This document shows positions 7,708 to 17,484 of a DNA stretch of 64,000 bases, piece after piece (positions within the stretch are counted from its first letter, which is position 1; each line of letters opens with the position of its first letter). Below the pieces are notes generated by a model that was not told the origin of the DNA, searched no databases, and saw only the letters and a program-made list of their open reading frames with translations. The translations under genes were made by a program, and so were the position numbers. The stretch is taken from contig NZ_CAKKLP010000010.1 of NCBI RefSeq assembly GCF_918698085.1, positions 62,001 to 126,000 on the forward strand. Direction: 5' to 3'. This DNA is from Chryseobacterium sp. Bi04. Its GTDB lineage: Bacteria; Bacteroidota; Bacteroidia; Flavobacteriales; Weeksellaceae.

Positions 7708-9021
7708 TTATTCCAAAAACCACAATTCAAAACTGCTTCCTTCCTCCAATGTTTTATAATTAAGATAACCACCATGGGCTTCCATAATACTTTTTGCCAG
7801 TGTGAGCCCAATTCCCGAACCGTTGGCTCTTGTGGTGAAAAAGGGCAGGAAAATTTTGTCTTTGATCTCAGGAGTAATCCCGGAACCGTTATCGGTAATA
7901 CTTACGATAATGCGGTTGTTTTGGGATTTTACAGTAGTTGTAATGAGTTTGTATTCCTTTTCAGAAACAGCATGAATAGCGTTGAGATAAAGGTTGATCA
8001 GACTTCGCTCAATCATTTTTTCATCAGCTGATACCCTATAATCTTCAATATTCACAATCATTTGGATATGATGTTTTTCAAATTCGGATTTCAAAAAGCG
8101 GGCTGCGGATTCAATAACTTTTTTCAGGGAAACAGGGGCAAGAACAGGTTTGGGTAATTCTGCAACCTGACGGTAATGGTCTACAAAACTCAAAAGCTGT
8201 TTGGATTTGGAATTGATAACCATCAGACTTTCTTTCATATCCTGTTGATCTTCATGATCGATGGTCTCCTGGTTGCTGATGTATTCCAGGTTCTGGATCA
8301 GGCTGTTCACGGGAGTCAGGGTATTGAGCAGTTCATGGGAAATCACTTTCATCAGGTTATTCCATGCCAGTTTCTCTTTTTGTTCAATAATTTTCTGAAC
8401 AGATTCGAGAGTAATAATATAAAAGTTGTGCTGCGTGTTTTTTACCTGTTGGGTTCTGAGTGAAAAAGACTGCCTGGAATTGCTATGGATAGAAATATCG
8501 AAAAACTCCTGTGAACTTTGATAATTAGTGTCTTCAATAATTTTATAGAATTCCGGGACCTTTGATGCATACAGGTCCCAACGGTTGTATCTGGGAACCT
8601 GTAAAATACTGAGAAAGGCATTGTTCACATAAAATACTTCCCGGGTTTTATTTTCGGATAGGATGATCAGCCCTGTTTCCATTTGGTCCAGGATACTTTC
8701 ATACAGCAATTTATAAGAGGATAAAGACAATTGTTCCTCTTTACTTTGGTAATACAGACGGATACTGCTGTCGAGAAGTGGACATCCTTCTTCCTGAGGA
8801 AATAAAGAAAAGTCTTTATTCCTGATGGAGGAGATGACCTTTTCTACTTTTGAGTCCTGAGCAGCTAATGAAAAATACATCAAAGCCACAAAAACAATCA
8901 TGAGCAGTATGAAAAGCATCATATTGAACCATTTTTCTTCCAAAAAGAAATGATAAGTGGTAATTCCACTTGTTATAGCAAGCAGATTATACAGCAACCA
9001 TAGGATATTATTTTTACTCAT
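7708..9021 (-). CDS. NtrY/NtrB-like sensor histidine kinase of the sigma-54 efflux locus
   Basis: A 437-residue kinase with two adjacent N-terminal membrane segments (about residues 6-24 and 33-52) and almost no periplasmic loop, so it likely senses within the membrane or cytoplasm. A PAS-like region (SILDQMETGLIILSEN, YVNNAFLSIL) precedes the H-box VISHELLNTLTPV near residue 230. The ATPase boxes are LINLYLNAIHAV (N), DNGSGI (G1) and GSGIGLTL (G2). The HELLNTLTP form of the H-box is typical of NtrB/NtrY-type partners of sigma-54 activators. It follows the activator gene at 9135-10478 on the same strand after 113 bases, and these two are the probable signalling pair for the divergent efflux operon. 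Confidence 0.92.
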   Translation of the reverse strand: MSKNNILWLLYNLLAITSGITTYHFFLEEKWFNMMLFILLMIVFVALMYFSLAAQDSKVEKVISSIRNKDFSLFPQEEGCPLLDSSIRLYYQSKEEQLSLSSYKLLYESILDQMETGLIILSENKTREVFYVNNAFLSILQVPRYNRWDLYASKVPEFYKIIEDTNYQSSQEFFDISIHSNSRQSFSLRTQQVKNTQHNFYIITLESVQKIIEQKEKLAWNNLMKVISHELLNTLTPVNSLIQNLEYISNQETIDHEDQQDMKESLMVINSKSKQLLSFVDHYRQVAELPKPVLAPVSLKKVIESAARFLKSEFEKHHIQMIVNIEDYRVSADEKMIERSLINLYLNAIHAVSEKEYKLITTTVKSQNNRIIVSITDNGSGITPEIKDKIFLPFFTTRANGSGIGLTLAKSIMEAHGGYLNYKTLEEGSSFELWFLE

Positions 9022-9134
9022 GAGTTTTTCCTATATTTTATTGATCATAAACTTAATGATACTTTTTAAACCTAATATACCGAAACTCTAATGTCTGATA
9101 TCTGAAGTCTGGTGTCTATTATCTATTATTTAAC

Positions 9135-10478
9135 TCATAATCCAAATTTCTCCATTCTCCTGTAGAGAGCCGCCCGTGAAAGGCCAAGGTCTGCTGCAGC
9201 TAAAGAAATATTTCCGGTATGTTTTTTCAGTGCCTTTCTGATGAGGACTTCCTCCATTTCTTCAATATTGAGATTGGTGATGGTACTGTCATACTCTTCC
9301 AGTTGAGGCACCAGTAACTGGAGCTTGCTGTCATTGGATAAAATAACACTTCTTTCCAAGCAATGATCCAGTTCCCGGATATTTCCCGGCCATGGAAAAT
9401 GAGTAAGCCCCATCAGTAAATCATCTGTAAGTTCAAGATTAGGCTTGTGATACTTTTGTTTATAACGATCAAGAAAGTAGAGGCCCAGTAATCCAATATC
9501 CTCCTGTCTGTCCCGCAAAGCCGGAATCTGAATTTCAACAGTATTGATTCTGTAATATAAATCCTGTCTGAAACGATTTTCTGCAACGGCTTTTTTCAGG
9601 TTTTCATTGGTCGCAAAAATGAAGCGCACATCCAATACACGCTCTTTGGATTCCCCTAACCGGGATAGTTTCCTGTTTTGAATCAGACTTAACAATTTGG
9701 TCTGAAGATGGAGTGGCAGGTTTCCGATTTCATCCAGAAAAACAGTGCCATTCTGGGCATTTTCAATTTTTCCTGCATAATCCTGATGGGCATCGGTAAA
9801 GGCTCCTTTTTTATACCCAAACAGTTCAGATTCAAAAAGGCTTTCCGAAATGCTTCCCAGATCAATATGTACAAACGGCTGGTTTTTCCTTTCCGACTGT
9901 TCATGGATGGATTCTGCAAGTACATATTTGCCTGTTCCGTTTTCCCCTAATAACAATACGTTGGCATCGGTGGGAGCTACTTTTCTGATCTGCTCAAGAA
10001 CTTCCTGCATTTTCGGGGAGTGGCTTTGCAGTTGATATTGGTTATTTTTCTGATGTACATTTTCCCATTGGCTGAGTTTTCTGTTTTTCCTTGAGATGTC
10101 TACCGCCAGATTCACCGAGGCATAGAGCTTTTCGTTGTTCCAGGGTTTCAGGATAAAATCTGATGCTCCATTTTTCAGAGCCTCTACAGCGAGCTCCACT
10201 TCACCATAAGCAGTCATCAGAATAATTGGAAGCTGAGGTTCCAGTGTTTTAATTTCCTTCATCCAGTAAAGGCCGTCCTGTCCGTTTTCAAAACCTTTTC
10301 TGAAATTCATATCCAATACCACGGAATCAACCTGATTTTCAGTCATAAATTTTAAAATTTCTGCCGGCTTGCTTAGGCAGCTTACTTCTGAAAAAAACTT
10401 TTTCAGCCAGACTCTTGCCGAGAACAGGATATCTTCATCGTCATCCACGATCAGAATATGAGCTTCTTTTTTACGCAT
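9135..10478 (-). CDS. Sigma-54-dependent NtrC-family response regulator
   Basis: A 447-residue enhancer-binding protein in three parts. The receiver (1-125) has acidic residues at VDDDED and phospho-acceptor Asp56. The AAA+ domain (about 150-380) has Walker A GENGTGK at 178-184, the sigma-54 contact loop GAFTDA at 225-230, Walker B TVFLDEIG at 246-253, and arginine-finger region YYRINTVEI. A Fis-type helix-turn-helix ends the protein (ISLAAADLGLSRAALYRRM). The loop reads GAFTDA rather than GAFTGA; the key GAFT part is kept. Downstream on the same strand is the kinase. Divergently transcribed is the efflux operon with a -24/-12 promoter, the obvious target. Confidence 0.95.
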   Translation of the reverse strand: MRKKEAHILIVDDDEDILFSARVWLKKFFSEVSCLSKPAEILKFMTENQVDSVVLDMNFRKGFENGQDGLYWMKEIKTLEPQLPIILMTAYGEVELAVEALKNGASDFILKPWNNEKLYASVNLAVDISRKNRKLSQWENVHQKNNQYQLQSHSPKMQEVLEQIRKVAPTDANVLLLGENGTGKYVLAESIHEQSERKNQPFVHIDLGSISESLFESELFGYKKGAFTDAHQDYAGKIENAQNGTVFLDEIGNLPLHLQTKLLSLIQNRKLSRLGESKERVLDVRFIFATNENLKKAVAENRFRQDLYYRINTVEIQIPALRDRQEDIGLLGLYFLDRYKQKYHKPNLELTDDLLMGLTHFPWPGNIRELDHCLERSVILSNDSKLQLLVPQLEEYDSTITNLNIEEMEEVLIRKALKKHTGNISLAAADLGLSRAALYRRMEKFGL

Positions 10479-10520
10479 GATAGTGTACTTTATTAAAAAC
10501 GGATTCTTTATGATTAAAAA

Positions 10521-10557
10521 TGTTCATTTTCGTACAGAAAGTGTTCGATAATGAACA
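10521..10557. promoter_or_regulatory. Two phased upstream activator sites
   Basis: Two copies of the pseudo-palindrome TGTTC-N6-G(T/A)ACA lie at 10521-10536 and 10542-10557. The second is a perfect inverted repeat, the first has one mismatch. Their centres are 21 bp apart, two helical turns, and lie about 98 and 119 bp upstream of the start expected for the sigma-54 promoter at 10622. Spacing and location are those of enhancer sites for NtrC-type activators; the binding protein is inferred to be the adjacent regulator. Confidence 0.65.
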
Positions 10558-10621
10558 GTAATTTGTCTCTTATTACAAACTCTATTGCAGATTTTCAAGG
10601 ACTTACAGACTTATGTTTTTC

Positions 10622-10636
10622 TGGCATCTGCCTTGT
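10622..10636 (+). promoter_or_regulatory. Sigma-54 (-24/-12) promoter of the efflux operon
   Basis: TGGCA (10622-10626), then 6 bases, then TTGT (10633-10636). The distance between the GG and the TTG elements equals that of the consensus TGGCAC-N5-TTGC exactly; only the final C is T. It lies 35 bases before the adaptor start at 10671. No Bacteroidota -33/-7 promoter is evident at this place. Confidence 0.7.
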
Positions 10637-10670
10637 GTAATCTATTGTAATAAAATGAGTTATCTTTAAT

Positions 10671-11912
10671 ATGGATACGAAAATAGTAAAAAAGAAATCG
10701 AAATTAAAATTTGTTTTTGGCGGACTGGTCATATTGGGGATGATAGGAGTCTGCAGTCTGTATTTTATCAGGCAGAAAAAAACATACAATGTTTCCGCTG
10801 AAGATATTCAGACTGACGCAGTTACCCAGGGAAAATTTGAAGATATGCTGATGGTAACGGCCCAAACCCAGTCACTCAATTCTTCATTAGTCAATGTTTT
10901 GGAAGGCGGGGTGGTGAAAGAAATTTTTGCTGAAGATGGGCAGATTGTCACCAAAGGCCAACCTATTGCAAGAGTGTACAATCCCAATACGGAATTCAGT
11001 TATATGAATCAGGAAACGGGAATCATGCAACAGGTCAGCCAGATGAGAAGTACGCTTCTTGAACTGAAAAACCAGGAGCTCGCCCAGGATAAAGAGCTTT
11101 TACAAGCCCAGAATGATTATAATACGGCACTTCAGAGCTTTAATCTGCAAAAGAGACTCTATGACGCGGACATCGGAAAAAAAACAGATTACGACATCAG
11201 TATACAGAATCTGACCTACCAGAAACAGAGAAAATCAATTATTGAAAAGGGATTTTCTACAGAAAAGAGTTCAAGGAATGCTCAAATTTCTGCGATCAAT
11301 ACATCAATAGGACAGATGGAGAAAAGTCTTCAGGTTTTACGTTCCAATAAAAATAATTTTCTCATCATGGCCCCTGCTTCCGGAAGACTTTCATCATTTG
11401 CTATTTCATTGGGTGAAAACCTTATCAGTGGACGAAGTATCGGGAAGGTCGATTTAATGGATGGGTATAAGCTGGTGGCTAAAGTAGATGAATATTACAT
11501 CAATAAACTGCAGAATGGCATTAAAGGAATGCTGGATAATAATAATCAACCCTATGAAGTGGTGATCACTAAAATACTGCCGGAAGTAAAAGACGGCCAG
11601 TTTCTGGTGGAGCTGAATTTTACGGATAAAAAACCGGATAATCTGAAAATAGGGATGACCTTTGGATTGAAACTAAAGCTTTCAGCAGATACACAGAGTA
11701 CAATGATCTCCAAGGGAAGCTTTTTCAAAGAAACGAATGGAAAATGGATCTTTGTAGTGAAAGGAAATAAAGCTGAAAAAAGAACGATCAGCCTTGGAAG
11801 AGAGAACCCACTATACTATGAGGTGGTATCGGGATTGAAGCCTGGAGAAACCATTATTACATCAGATTATTCAGATCTGAAAAAATATGAAATCCTTGAT
11901 ATTAAAAAGTAA
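10671..11912 (+). CDS. HlyD/MacA-like periplasmic adaptor of ABC efflux pump
   Basis: A 413-residue membrane-fusion protein. A single N-terminal membrane anchor (about 12-34) is followed by a lipoyl-like half-domain (VKEIFAEDGQIVTKGQPIARV), a long coiled-coil hairpin (about 110-235, rich in Q, L and E), the second lipoyl half (MAPASGRLSSFAISLGE), and a beta-barrel/membrane-proximal region. Such adaptors bridge an inner-membrane transporter and a TolC-type channel. It is the first gene of an operon with an ATPase (79 bases on), a permease and a TolC protein, all downstream of a sigma-54 promoter. The substrate is unknown. Confidence 0.92.
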   Translation: MDTKIVKKKSKLKFVFGGLVILGMIGVCSLYFIRQKKTYNVSAEDIQTDAVTQGKFEDMLMVTAQTQSLNSSLVNVLEGGVVKEIFAEDGQIVTKGQPIARVYNPNTEFSYMNQETGIMQQVSQMRSTLLELKNQELAQDKELLQAQNDYNTALQSFNLQKRLYDADIGKKTDYDISIQNLTYQKQRKSIIEKGFSTEKSSRNAQISAINTSIGQMEKSLQVLRSNKNNFLIMAPASGRLSSFAISLGENLISGRSIGKVDLMDGYKLVAKVDEYYINKLQNGIKGMLDNNNQPYEVVITKILPEVKDGQFLVELNFTDKKPDNLKIGMTFGLKLKLSADTQSTMISKGSFFKETNGKWIFVVKGNKAEKRTISLGRENPLYYEVVSGLKPGETIITSDYSDLKKYEILDIKK

Positions 11913-11990
11913 AAAGATGAATATTTTTAACCTTTCATTAGCATCGCTTATAAAAAAATATAATCAACAGTAACAGCAAACATAATTATC

Positions 11991-12713
11991 ATGATCAATA
12001 TACACAATCTTTCAAAAATATACAGGGCAGAAGAGGTACAGACCCATGCCTTAAACAAGGTAAGCCTGAGCATCAAAGAAGGCGAATTCCTGGCCATTAT
12101 GGGACCTTCCGGCTGTGGGAAATCTACTTTTTTAAATATTCTCGGTCTTTTAGACAGTGCCTCGGCAGGCTCATATCAATTTGAAGAAAGAGAAATGATA
12201 GGGCTTAGTGAAAGAAAGAAATCGGATGTCCGTAAAAAAAATATAGGTTTTATTTTCCAGAATTTTAACCTGATCGATGAGCTGACTGTCTATGAAAATA
12301 TTGAGCTGCCTTTAATTTACAATGGAGTTTTTTCTGCAGAAAGAAAAAGAAAAGTAGAAGAAATTATGGAGAAAATTAATATTGCTCACCGCTCAAAACA
12401 TTATCCACAGCAGCTTTCCGGAGGACAGCAGCAAAGGGCAGCCGTAGCAAGAGCACTGGTTACAAAACCCAAACTGATCCTCGCTGATGAGCCCACCGGA
12501 AATCTGGACAGCTCCAACGGAAATGAGGTGATGAATCTTCTGGCAGAGCTTCACAGAGAAGGATCTACCATTGTTATGGTCACCCATTCTTCATATGATG
12601 CCGGCTTTGCTTCACGGATTATCAATATGAAGGACGGTGAAATCTTCAATGAGGAACATGCTTCCCAAAGAAAAGATGTTTTTGAAAAAGCAGATGCCGG
12701 AGCATTTGAATAA
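11991..12713 (+). CDS. MacB/LolD-type ABC transporter ATP-binding protein
   Basis: A 240-residue nucleotide-binding subunit with Walker A GPSGCGKS at 38-45, Q-loop in FIFQNFNL, signature LSGGQQQR at 142-149, Walker B LILADEP at 162-168, D-loop NLDS and H-loop MVTHS. The signature with three glutamines and the DEPTGNLD run are diagnostic of the MacB/LolD/FtsE class, which drives mechanotransmission rather than direct transport. Here the ATPase is separate from its permease (the next gene), unlike E. coli MacB where both are fused. The operon position between adaptor and permease fixes its role. Confidence 0.95.
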   Translation: MINIHNLSKIYRAEEVQTHALNKVSLSIKEGEFLAIMGPSGCGKSTFLNILGLLDSASAGSYQFEEREMIGLSERKKSDVRKKNIGFIFQNFNLIDELTVYENIELPLIYNGVFSAERKRKVEEIMEKINIAHRSKHYPQQLSGGQQQRAAVARALVTKPKLILADEPTGNLDSSNGNEVMNLLAELHREGSTIVMVTHSSYDAGFASRIINMKDGEIFNEEHASQRKDVFEKADAGAFE

Positions 12714-12758
12714 GCCAGAAGTATTTTGTCAAATATTATTAACTGTAATCTAATTATT

Positions 12759-15173
12759 ATGCTTACCAACTGGCTCAAAATTGCCTTGATTAATTATAAA
12801 AAGAACAGACTGTCTACTTTTATCAATCTGTTTGGACTTACCATAGGACTCACCGGATTCATGCTGATCCTGATGCATTGGAACGATGAGGAATCCTATG
12901 AAAAATGGAATCCCAAAAAAGACCAGATCTTTGCTTTTCAAAGCCTGTACAAAAAAGATAATTTCTACGGAAATAATATTTCTTACCCTTTGGCTTATGA
13001 GGCATTTAAAAAGATTTCGGAAACGGAAGACTATGTTATTTTCAACGGTTCTGATATAGGAGTAAAAATGATAACCAAATATACCACTGCTTTTCAGCAG
13101 GGTGGTTTTACCTCATCGGAAAGTTTCTTTAATTTTTTTCCTTTTAAAATTATTTCAGGCCGGGCGAAAGATGCCTTAAAATCAGATGCTTCCATTGCCA
13201 TTTCCAAGCAGGTGGCTATAAAATTATTTGGAACAGCTAATGCTGCCGGTGAATCCATAAAATTTGATGATAAAGATTATATGGTTACCGCTGTATATGA
13301 GCTCCCTGAAGGGAATAGTCAGATCAAACCGGAATTTATTTTCAAGCCTGTAGAGCAGTTTAAAAATGATAAAGAACAATGGAATAGTTTCAACTACGGA
13401 TGCTTTTTTATGCTTAAAAAAGGAGGTGATCCTTCGGTTTTTGAAAATAAGTTTAAAGAAATTCTGGAACATAGAGCGGCTCGTTCTGCGAAAAATGCAG
13501 GGATGAGCGCCCAACAGTTTTTTGAGATGTATGGGCCTAACAGAGTATTTCTCGTTCCATTGGATCAGCTTAAACTTCATGCAAAAGCTTCATGGTTTGG
13601 AAATGGAGATTTCAGGACCATTATGATTTTGTTTTCCCTTTCTGTCCTGATTGTTATTTTATCAGCGATCAATTTTATCAATCTGAAAACGGCAGAAGCA
13701 TCACAAAGAGGAAAAGAAGTGGGAGTAAGAAAAGCGATTGGAGGGACAAAGCTTTCTTTAATGCTTCAGTTCTTTTTAGAGACATTTATTATATGCCTGC
13801 TGTCTTATTTCCTGTCTTTGGCCCTTACAGAGCTTTTGCTTCCTTCTTTTAATAAATTTTTTAACAAGGAAATAGCGCTGAACGACTGGCATGTTTATGT
13901 GTATTCCTTAGCAATGGTCATGGCAGTCACCTTATTATCTGGGTTGGTTCCTGCTTTTTATCTTTCGAATTTTAAAGCAATTGAGACGCTCAAGGGTAAT
14001 TTCTCCCGAAGCAAACACGGAGTCTGGCTTAGAAACGGAATTCTTACGCTACAGCTCGTTATTTCTTCATTTTTTATCATTGGAGGTCTGATTGTACATA
14101 GCCAGGTAAAGCATATGATGAATAAAGACCTTGGGTTTAACGGAAAACAGATCATGATGATTTACTGCAATGAACTTACTCCTAAGTCATGGTTAAAATA
14201 TGAACGTCTTAGAAATGAACTCACTAAAATTAACGGTGTAGAGGAGGTTTCTTATGGAGAAGCAGTGGTTGGGAGCGGACGGAGAAGCAGTTCAAATATC
14301 GATTATGAGCACCAGAGTATTGATGCCGAAACCGGTGCAATGGATTATAATTATCTTCAGTTTCTGGATGTTAAATTATTAAAAGGACGCTGGCTGGATC
14401 CGAATTTGGCTTCAGATACAATCAGTACTATTATTGTTAATGAAGCATTTGTTAAAAAATTTGGCTGGACAGATGAGCAGGTTTTTCAGCGTGAATTGCG
14501 TCCGGGGTTTGATGAAGGAAAGAAATATAAGGTCGTAGGAATTGTTAAGGATTTTAACCTTCGAAGCCTTCAATATAAGATAGAACCTATTATGTTTTTT
14601 CATTACAAACAATCTACCTCGAAGAGGCTTAATGTATACAATGTTCAGGTGAAAATAAAACCGGATGACATTGAGGGAACGGTTGAGAGGATTAAAAAAT
14701 TCTGGCAGACTTCAGCAGAGCCGGGCTATCCTTTTGATTATTATTTTATCAATCAGAGGTTTGCCAAAACGTTTGAAGTCTATCAAAAGCAGCAGACCTT
14801 ATTTACCATTCTGAATGCTATGGTATTAATGGTGGCTTTACTGGGGCTCTTTGCTCTTTCCTCTTTGATGATAGAGCAGAAGTTGAAAGATGTAGCTATT
14901 AGAAAGACCTTGGGAGCCTCAGATCGTGTTCTGGTTTTCGGACTCACCCGTCAGTTCCTTTGGATTGCTGTCATTGCTGTTTTGATCAGTATTCCGATCT
15001 GTTATTTTCTGATGAACGAATGGCTGAAAGATTTTGCCTATAGAATAGATATGCCGGTGTGGCCGTTTGTTGTCAGTTTCCTGGTTTTATTGGGGTTAAC
15101 ATTTGCTGTCGTAAGTATCAAAGCTTATAAAGCCACAAAAGTAGATCTCATCAAATACCTGAAGTATGAGTAA
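12759..15173 (+). CDS. FtsX/MacB-type ABC transporter permease
   Basis: I place the start at ATG 12759 (MLTNWLKIALINYKKNR), because an upstream in-frame TTG at 12726 adds only a polar, unconserved stretch. The product has 804 residues. It contains two MacB-like units: each has an N-terminal membrane helix, a periplasmic MacB_PCD region, and an FtsX core of three helices. FtsX signatures are seen at RGKEVGVRKAIGGTKLSL (about 305) and KLKDVAIRKTLGASDRVL (about 710). Eight membrane helices are expected. This duplicated form is usual in Bacteroidota. It works with the preceding ATPase and adaptor and the TolC homologue 53 bases downstream. Confidence 0.93.
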   Translation: MLTNWLKIALINYKKNRLSTFINLFGLTIGLTGFMLILMHWNDEESYEKWNPKKDQIFAFQSLYKKDNFYGNNISYPLAYEAFKKISETEDYVIFNGSDIGVKMITKYTTAFQQGGFTSSESFFNFFPFKIISGRAKDALKSDASIAISKQVAIKLFGTANAAGESIKFDDKDYMVTAVYELPEGNSQIKPEFIFKPVEQFKNDKEQWNSFNYGCFFMLKKGGDPSVFENKFKEILEHRAARSAKNAGMSAQQFFEMYGPNRVFLVPLDQLKLHAKASWFGNGDFRTIMILFSLSVLIVILSAINFINLKTAEASQRGKEVGVRKAIGGTKLSLMLQFFLETFIICLLSYFLSLALTELLLPSFNKFFNKEIALNDWHVYVYSLAMVMAVTLLSGLVPAFYLSNFKAIETLKGNFSRSKHGVWLRNGILTLQLVISSFFIIGGLIVHSQVKHMMNKDLGFNGKQIMMIYCNELTPKSWLKYERLRNELTKINGVEEVSYGEAVVGSGRRSSSNIDYEHQSIDAETGAMDYNYLQFLDVKLLKGRWLDPNLASDTISTIIVNEAFVKKFGWTDEQVFQRELRPGFDEGKKYKVVGIVKDFNLRSLQYKIEPIMFFHYKQSTSKRLNVYNVQVKIKPDDIEGTVERIKKFWQTSAEPGYPFDYYFINQRFAKTFEVYQKQQTLFTILNAMVLMVALLGLFALSSLMIEQKLKDVAIRKTLGASDRVLVFGLTRQFLWIAVIAVLISIPICYFLMNEWLKDFAYRIDMPVWPFVVSFLVLLGLTFAVVSIKAYKATKVDLIKYLKYE

Positions 15174-15225
15174 CTGAGTCCATCGATCATCTTATTTTCT
15201 TAATTATTTAAATCAGAACATCCTC

Positions 15226-16524
15226 ATGAAAAATATGATTTTCCTGTTTTTTGTTGGCCTTTATCCGGCTCAGCAAACATGGAACCTGCAACAATGTCTC
15301 GATTATGCTGCAGCTCATCATCCGCTGGTTAAACAAGCCACCGTGAATGTTGCCAAAAATGATAAGCTGATTACCGGATCAAAAGGGATGCTGCTGCCTT
15401 CTGTAGAAGCCGGGGTGAAACATACCTATAGTTTTGGATCTTCCATTAACCAGTCGAGTAACCAGCGGGAAGCCCTTAATACACAGTATGACCAGTTTAC
15501 GGCTCAGGCAGACTGGAGTCTTTTCAACTGGAAAAATATGCTGGATATATCTTTGTCTACATTGAATAAACAAACCAGTACATACAGGCTTAAGCTCGCA
15601 CAGAATAAGGTAAAACTGAATGTTATTCAAATGTTTTTTGCCTACCAGAATGCGAAAAGCTGGCTGGAAGTCCTGGAAACCCAGATATCCGGAATGCAGG
15701 ATCAGATTAAGCGTACTGAAAAAGAAGTAGAAATTGGAAACAGACCCAAAAGTGATGTATACGATATCAAAGCGAATCTGGGAACTTTACAGGAACAGTG
15801 GGTGTCCGCTAAAAATCAACGGGATCAGTCAAAAATTAACCTGCTGAATGCATTGGCTTTTACTCATGATTCTTTGGAGTTCGTGATGACTGATGAAAAT
15901 CTCTCTTCGGAAGCAGCGTTTCGAGATCCGGATTTTACAAAAAAATTATTGGAGAAAAATCCTGCTTACCAATCTGTGATAGCAGAGATTAAAGCAGAGG
16001 AGAAGAAAGAAGATATAGCGAAAGCCGGGTATTTGCCAACTTTAAATGCAAGTTACAGCTGGTCTACTTTTTATAATAAAGTGCTGGGAAAGGATGACGG
16101 TTCCGGTATTCGTTTCTCCGATCAGTTTTCTCAAAACAAAAACCAGTCTGTAATCTTGGGACTCAATATTCCTATTTTTAATAAGTTACAGGTAAAAACG
16201 AACGTGGAAACAGCAAAGCTGAATGTCATCAATTCCAAGTATGATAAGGAGCTAATCATCAACGACCTGACCCAAAATATTAATTCAATTAAAGCACAGT
16301 TTTTAAACGCCCAGGAGAAATACAATTTGCTGGACACCAATTTTGAAAATCAAAAACTGTCTTTTCAGAAATCTGAAGAAAAATATAAAGAAGGATTAAT
16401 GGATGCTTATACATTTTTTGTTGTCCGCAACGGATGGCTTCAGGCTAATTATAATCTTATCAGCAGCAAAAATGATGTGATCCAGCAGACAGAACTGCTA
16501 AAGGTGCTGGAATCAGGTTTTTAA
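15226..16524 (+). CDS. TolC-family outer-membrane efflux protein
   Basis: A 432-residue protein with a short signal peptide (MKNMIFLFFVGLYPAQQ) and the OEP start motif WNLQQCLDYAAAHHPLV. Two repeats of long helical regions with N-x-P features (YLPTLNASYSW, LGLNIPIFN) are typical of TolC homologues that form trimeric channels across the outer membrane and periplasm. It is the last gene of the adaptor-ATPase-permease-channel operon and is followed by an intrinsic terminator, so the operon is a self-contained tripartite exporter. Regulation follows from the sigma-54 promoter at 10622. Confidence 0.92.
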   Translation: MKNMIFLFFVGLYPAQQTWNLQQCLDYAAAHHPLVKQATVNVAKNDKLITGSKGMLLPSVEAGVKHTYSFGSSINQSSNQREALNTQYDQFTAQADWSLFNWKNMLDISLSTLNKQTSTYRLKLAQNKVKLNVIQMFFAYQNAKSWLEVLETQISGMQDQIKRTEKEVEIGNRPKSDVYDIKANLGTLQEQWVSAKNQRDQSKINLLNALAFTHDSLEFVMTDENLSSEAAFRDPDFTKKLLEKNPAYQSVIAEIKAEEKKEDIAKAGYLPTLNASYSWSTFYNKVLGKDDGSGIRFSDQFSQNKNQSVILGLNIPIFNKLQVKTNVETAKLNVINSKYDKELIINDLTQNINSIKAQFLNAQEKYNLLDTNFENQKLSFQKSEEKYKEGLMDAYTFFVVRNGWLQANYNLISSKNDVIQQTELLKVLESGF

Positions 16525-16546
16525 TTCAGAATATTCGTACATTTTC

Positions 16547-16587
16547 AAAAAAGCAGTCTTCAAAATGATGAAGGCTGCTTTTATTTT
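16547..16587 (+). terminator. Terminator of the efflux operon
   Basis: AAAAGCAG-CTTCA pairs with TGAAG-CTGCTTTT across a 6-base loop with one internal mismatch, then T-rich sequence. It ends the operon 23-60 bases after the tolC-like stop. Confidence 0.75.
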
Positions 16588-16662
16588 GAATAGATCCTCA
16601 GAATATACCCTTCTGTTTAATACACATGAAGAAGATATTTGCTGGGTAATTTTTTTCTTAAA

Positions 16663-17481
16663 TTATGGAGTGGTTACTTCCTGGATCACAAAACTCTGCT
16701 CACTCTGTGTATGGGCTGAAAAGTAGCCTAAAGCTCCATTGCTGATATTACTTGGAGGGTTAGCTGGCGTCACACTGCCGCCATTACCATTGGAAATCTG
16801 AAGAAGAGCACTGTAAAAGGTGAATACATTGGTGTCAATGCTTTGCATTTCAACGTGAATGGTATCTCCCACAACCACTTTATGATCTCTGCCGTCATTA
16901 TCATCATTCGGAAGGATGATCGGACGCTGATTGGCAAGCCCGTTATTCACATTGTCTGAAAAGACATCCATGTATTTTTTTGTTAAATTATTGATGGTAA
17001 AGCTGAAAAGATAACGGTTGCCTAATGCAACAGGATCTGTAAAAATGGGTAAAAGGGTATAGCTTTTTTCGTCCCCGAAAGAAAATGAATCCTGTGACAG
17101 ACCTTCAAAATCCACTACTTCAGGCATTGTGCTTTGAGCGGTATATTGCTTTCCTTCTGCCTGTACATTCAGGGTATAGATTCTGCCGGATACTCCCACA
17201 AAATTGGTAGTCTGGTATTTTCCCTGGCCTATGTACTGTAAAACTTCCGTTTGACCGGCATTATCGCTTAAAGTAACCTGTGCACCCGTTACAGCAGGAT
17301 ATTGATTAGGCTGTGAAACTCCTACAGATTTTGTTATTTTCACGATATAAGGGCCGGCCTGATCGGTAACATTCCCTTCAATGACAATATTTCCACTTTG
17401 GTCGGCAAGATCCAGATCGATCTCTTTCTCGCAAGATGTTAAAGCAAACAGGGATAATATGATAAAAAATGTATTTTTCAT
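16663..17481 (-). CDS. DUF4249 lipoprotein, partner of TonB receptor
   Basis: A 272-residue lipoprotein with lipobox LTSC (Cys17) after MKNTFFIILSLFA. The pattern CEKEIDLDL, then IVIEGNVTDQAGPYIVKITKS and TAQSTMPEVVDF, is that of DUF4249 proteins of Bacteroidota, which are nearly always encoded directly downstream of a TonB-dependent receptor. Here the receptor gene ends at 17485, 3 bases before this start, so the two are tightly coupled. A role as surface-exposed accessory (substrate capture or lid) is inferred by analogy to SusD-like partners; it has not been shown from this sequence. Confidence 0.85.
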   Translation of the reverse strand: MKNTFFIILSLFALTSCEKEIDLDLADQSGNIVIEGNVTDQAGPYIVKITKSVGVSQPNQYPAVTGAQVTLSDNAGQTEVLQYIGQGKYQTTNFVGVSGRIYTLNVQAEGKQYTAQSTMPEVVDFEGLSQDSFSFGDEKSYTLLPIFTDPVALGNRYLFSFTINNLTKKYMDVFSDNVNNGLANQRPIILPNDDNDGRDHKVVVGDTIHVEMQSIDTNVFTFYSALLQISNGNGGSVTPANPPSNISNGALGYFSAHTQSEQSFVIQEVTTP

Positions 17482-17484
17482 GAT

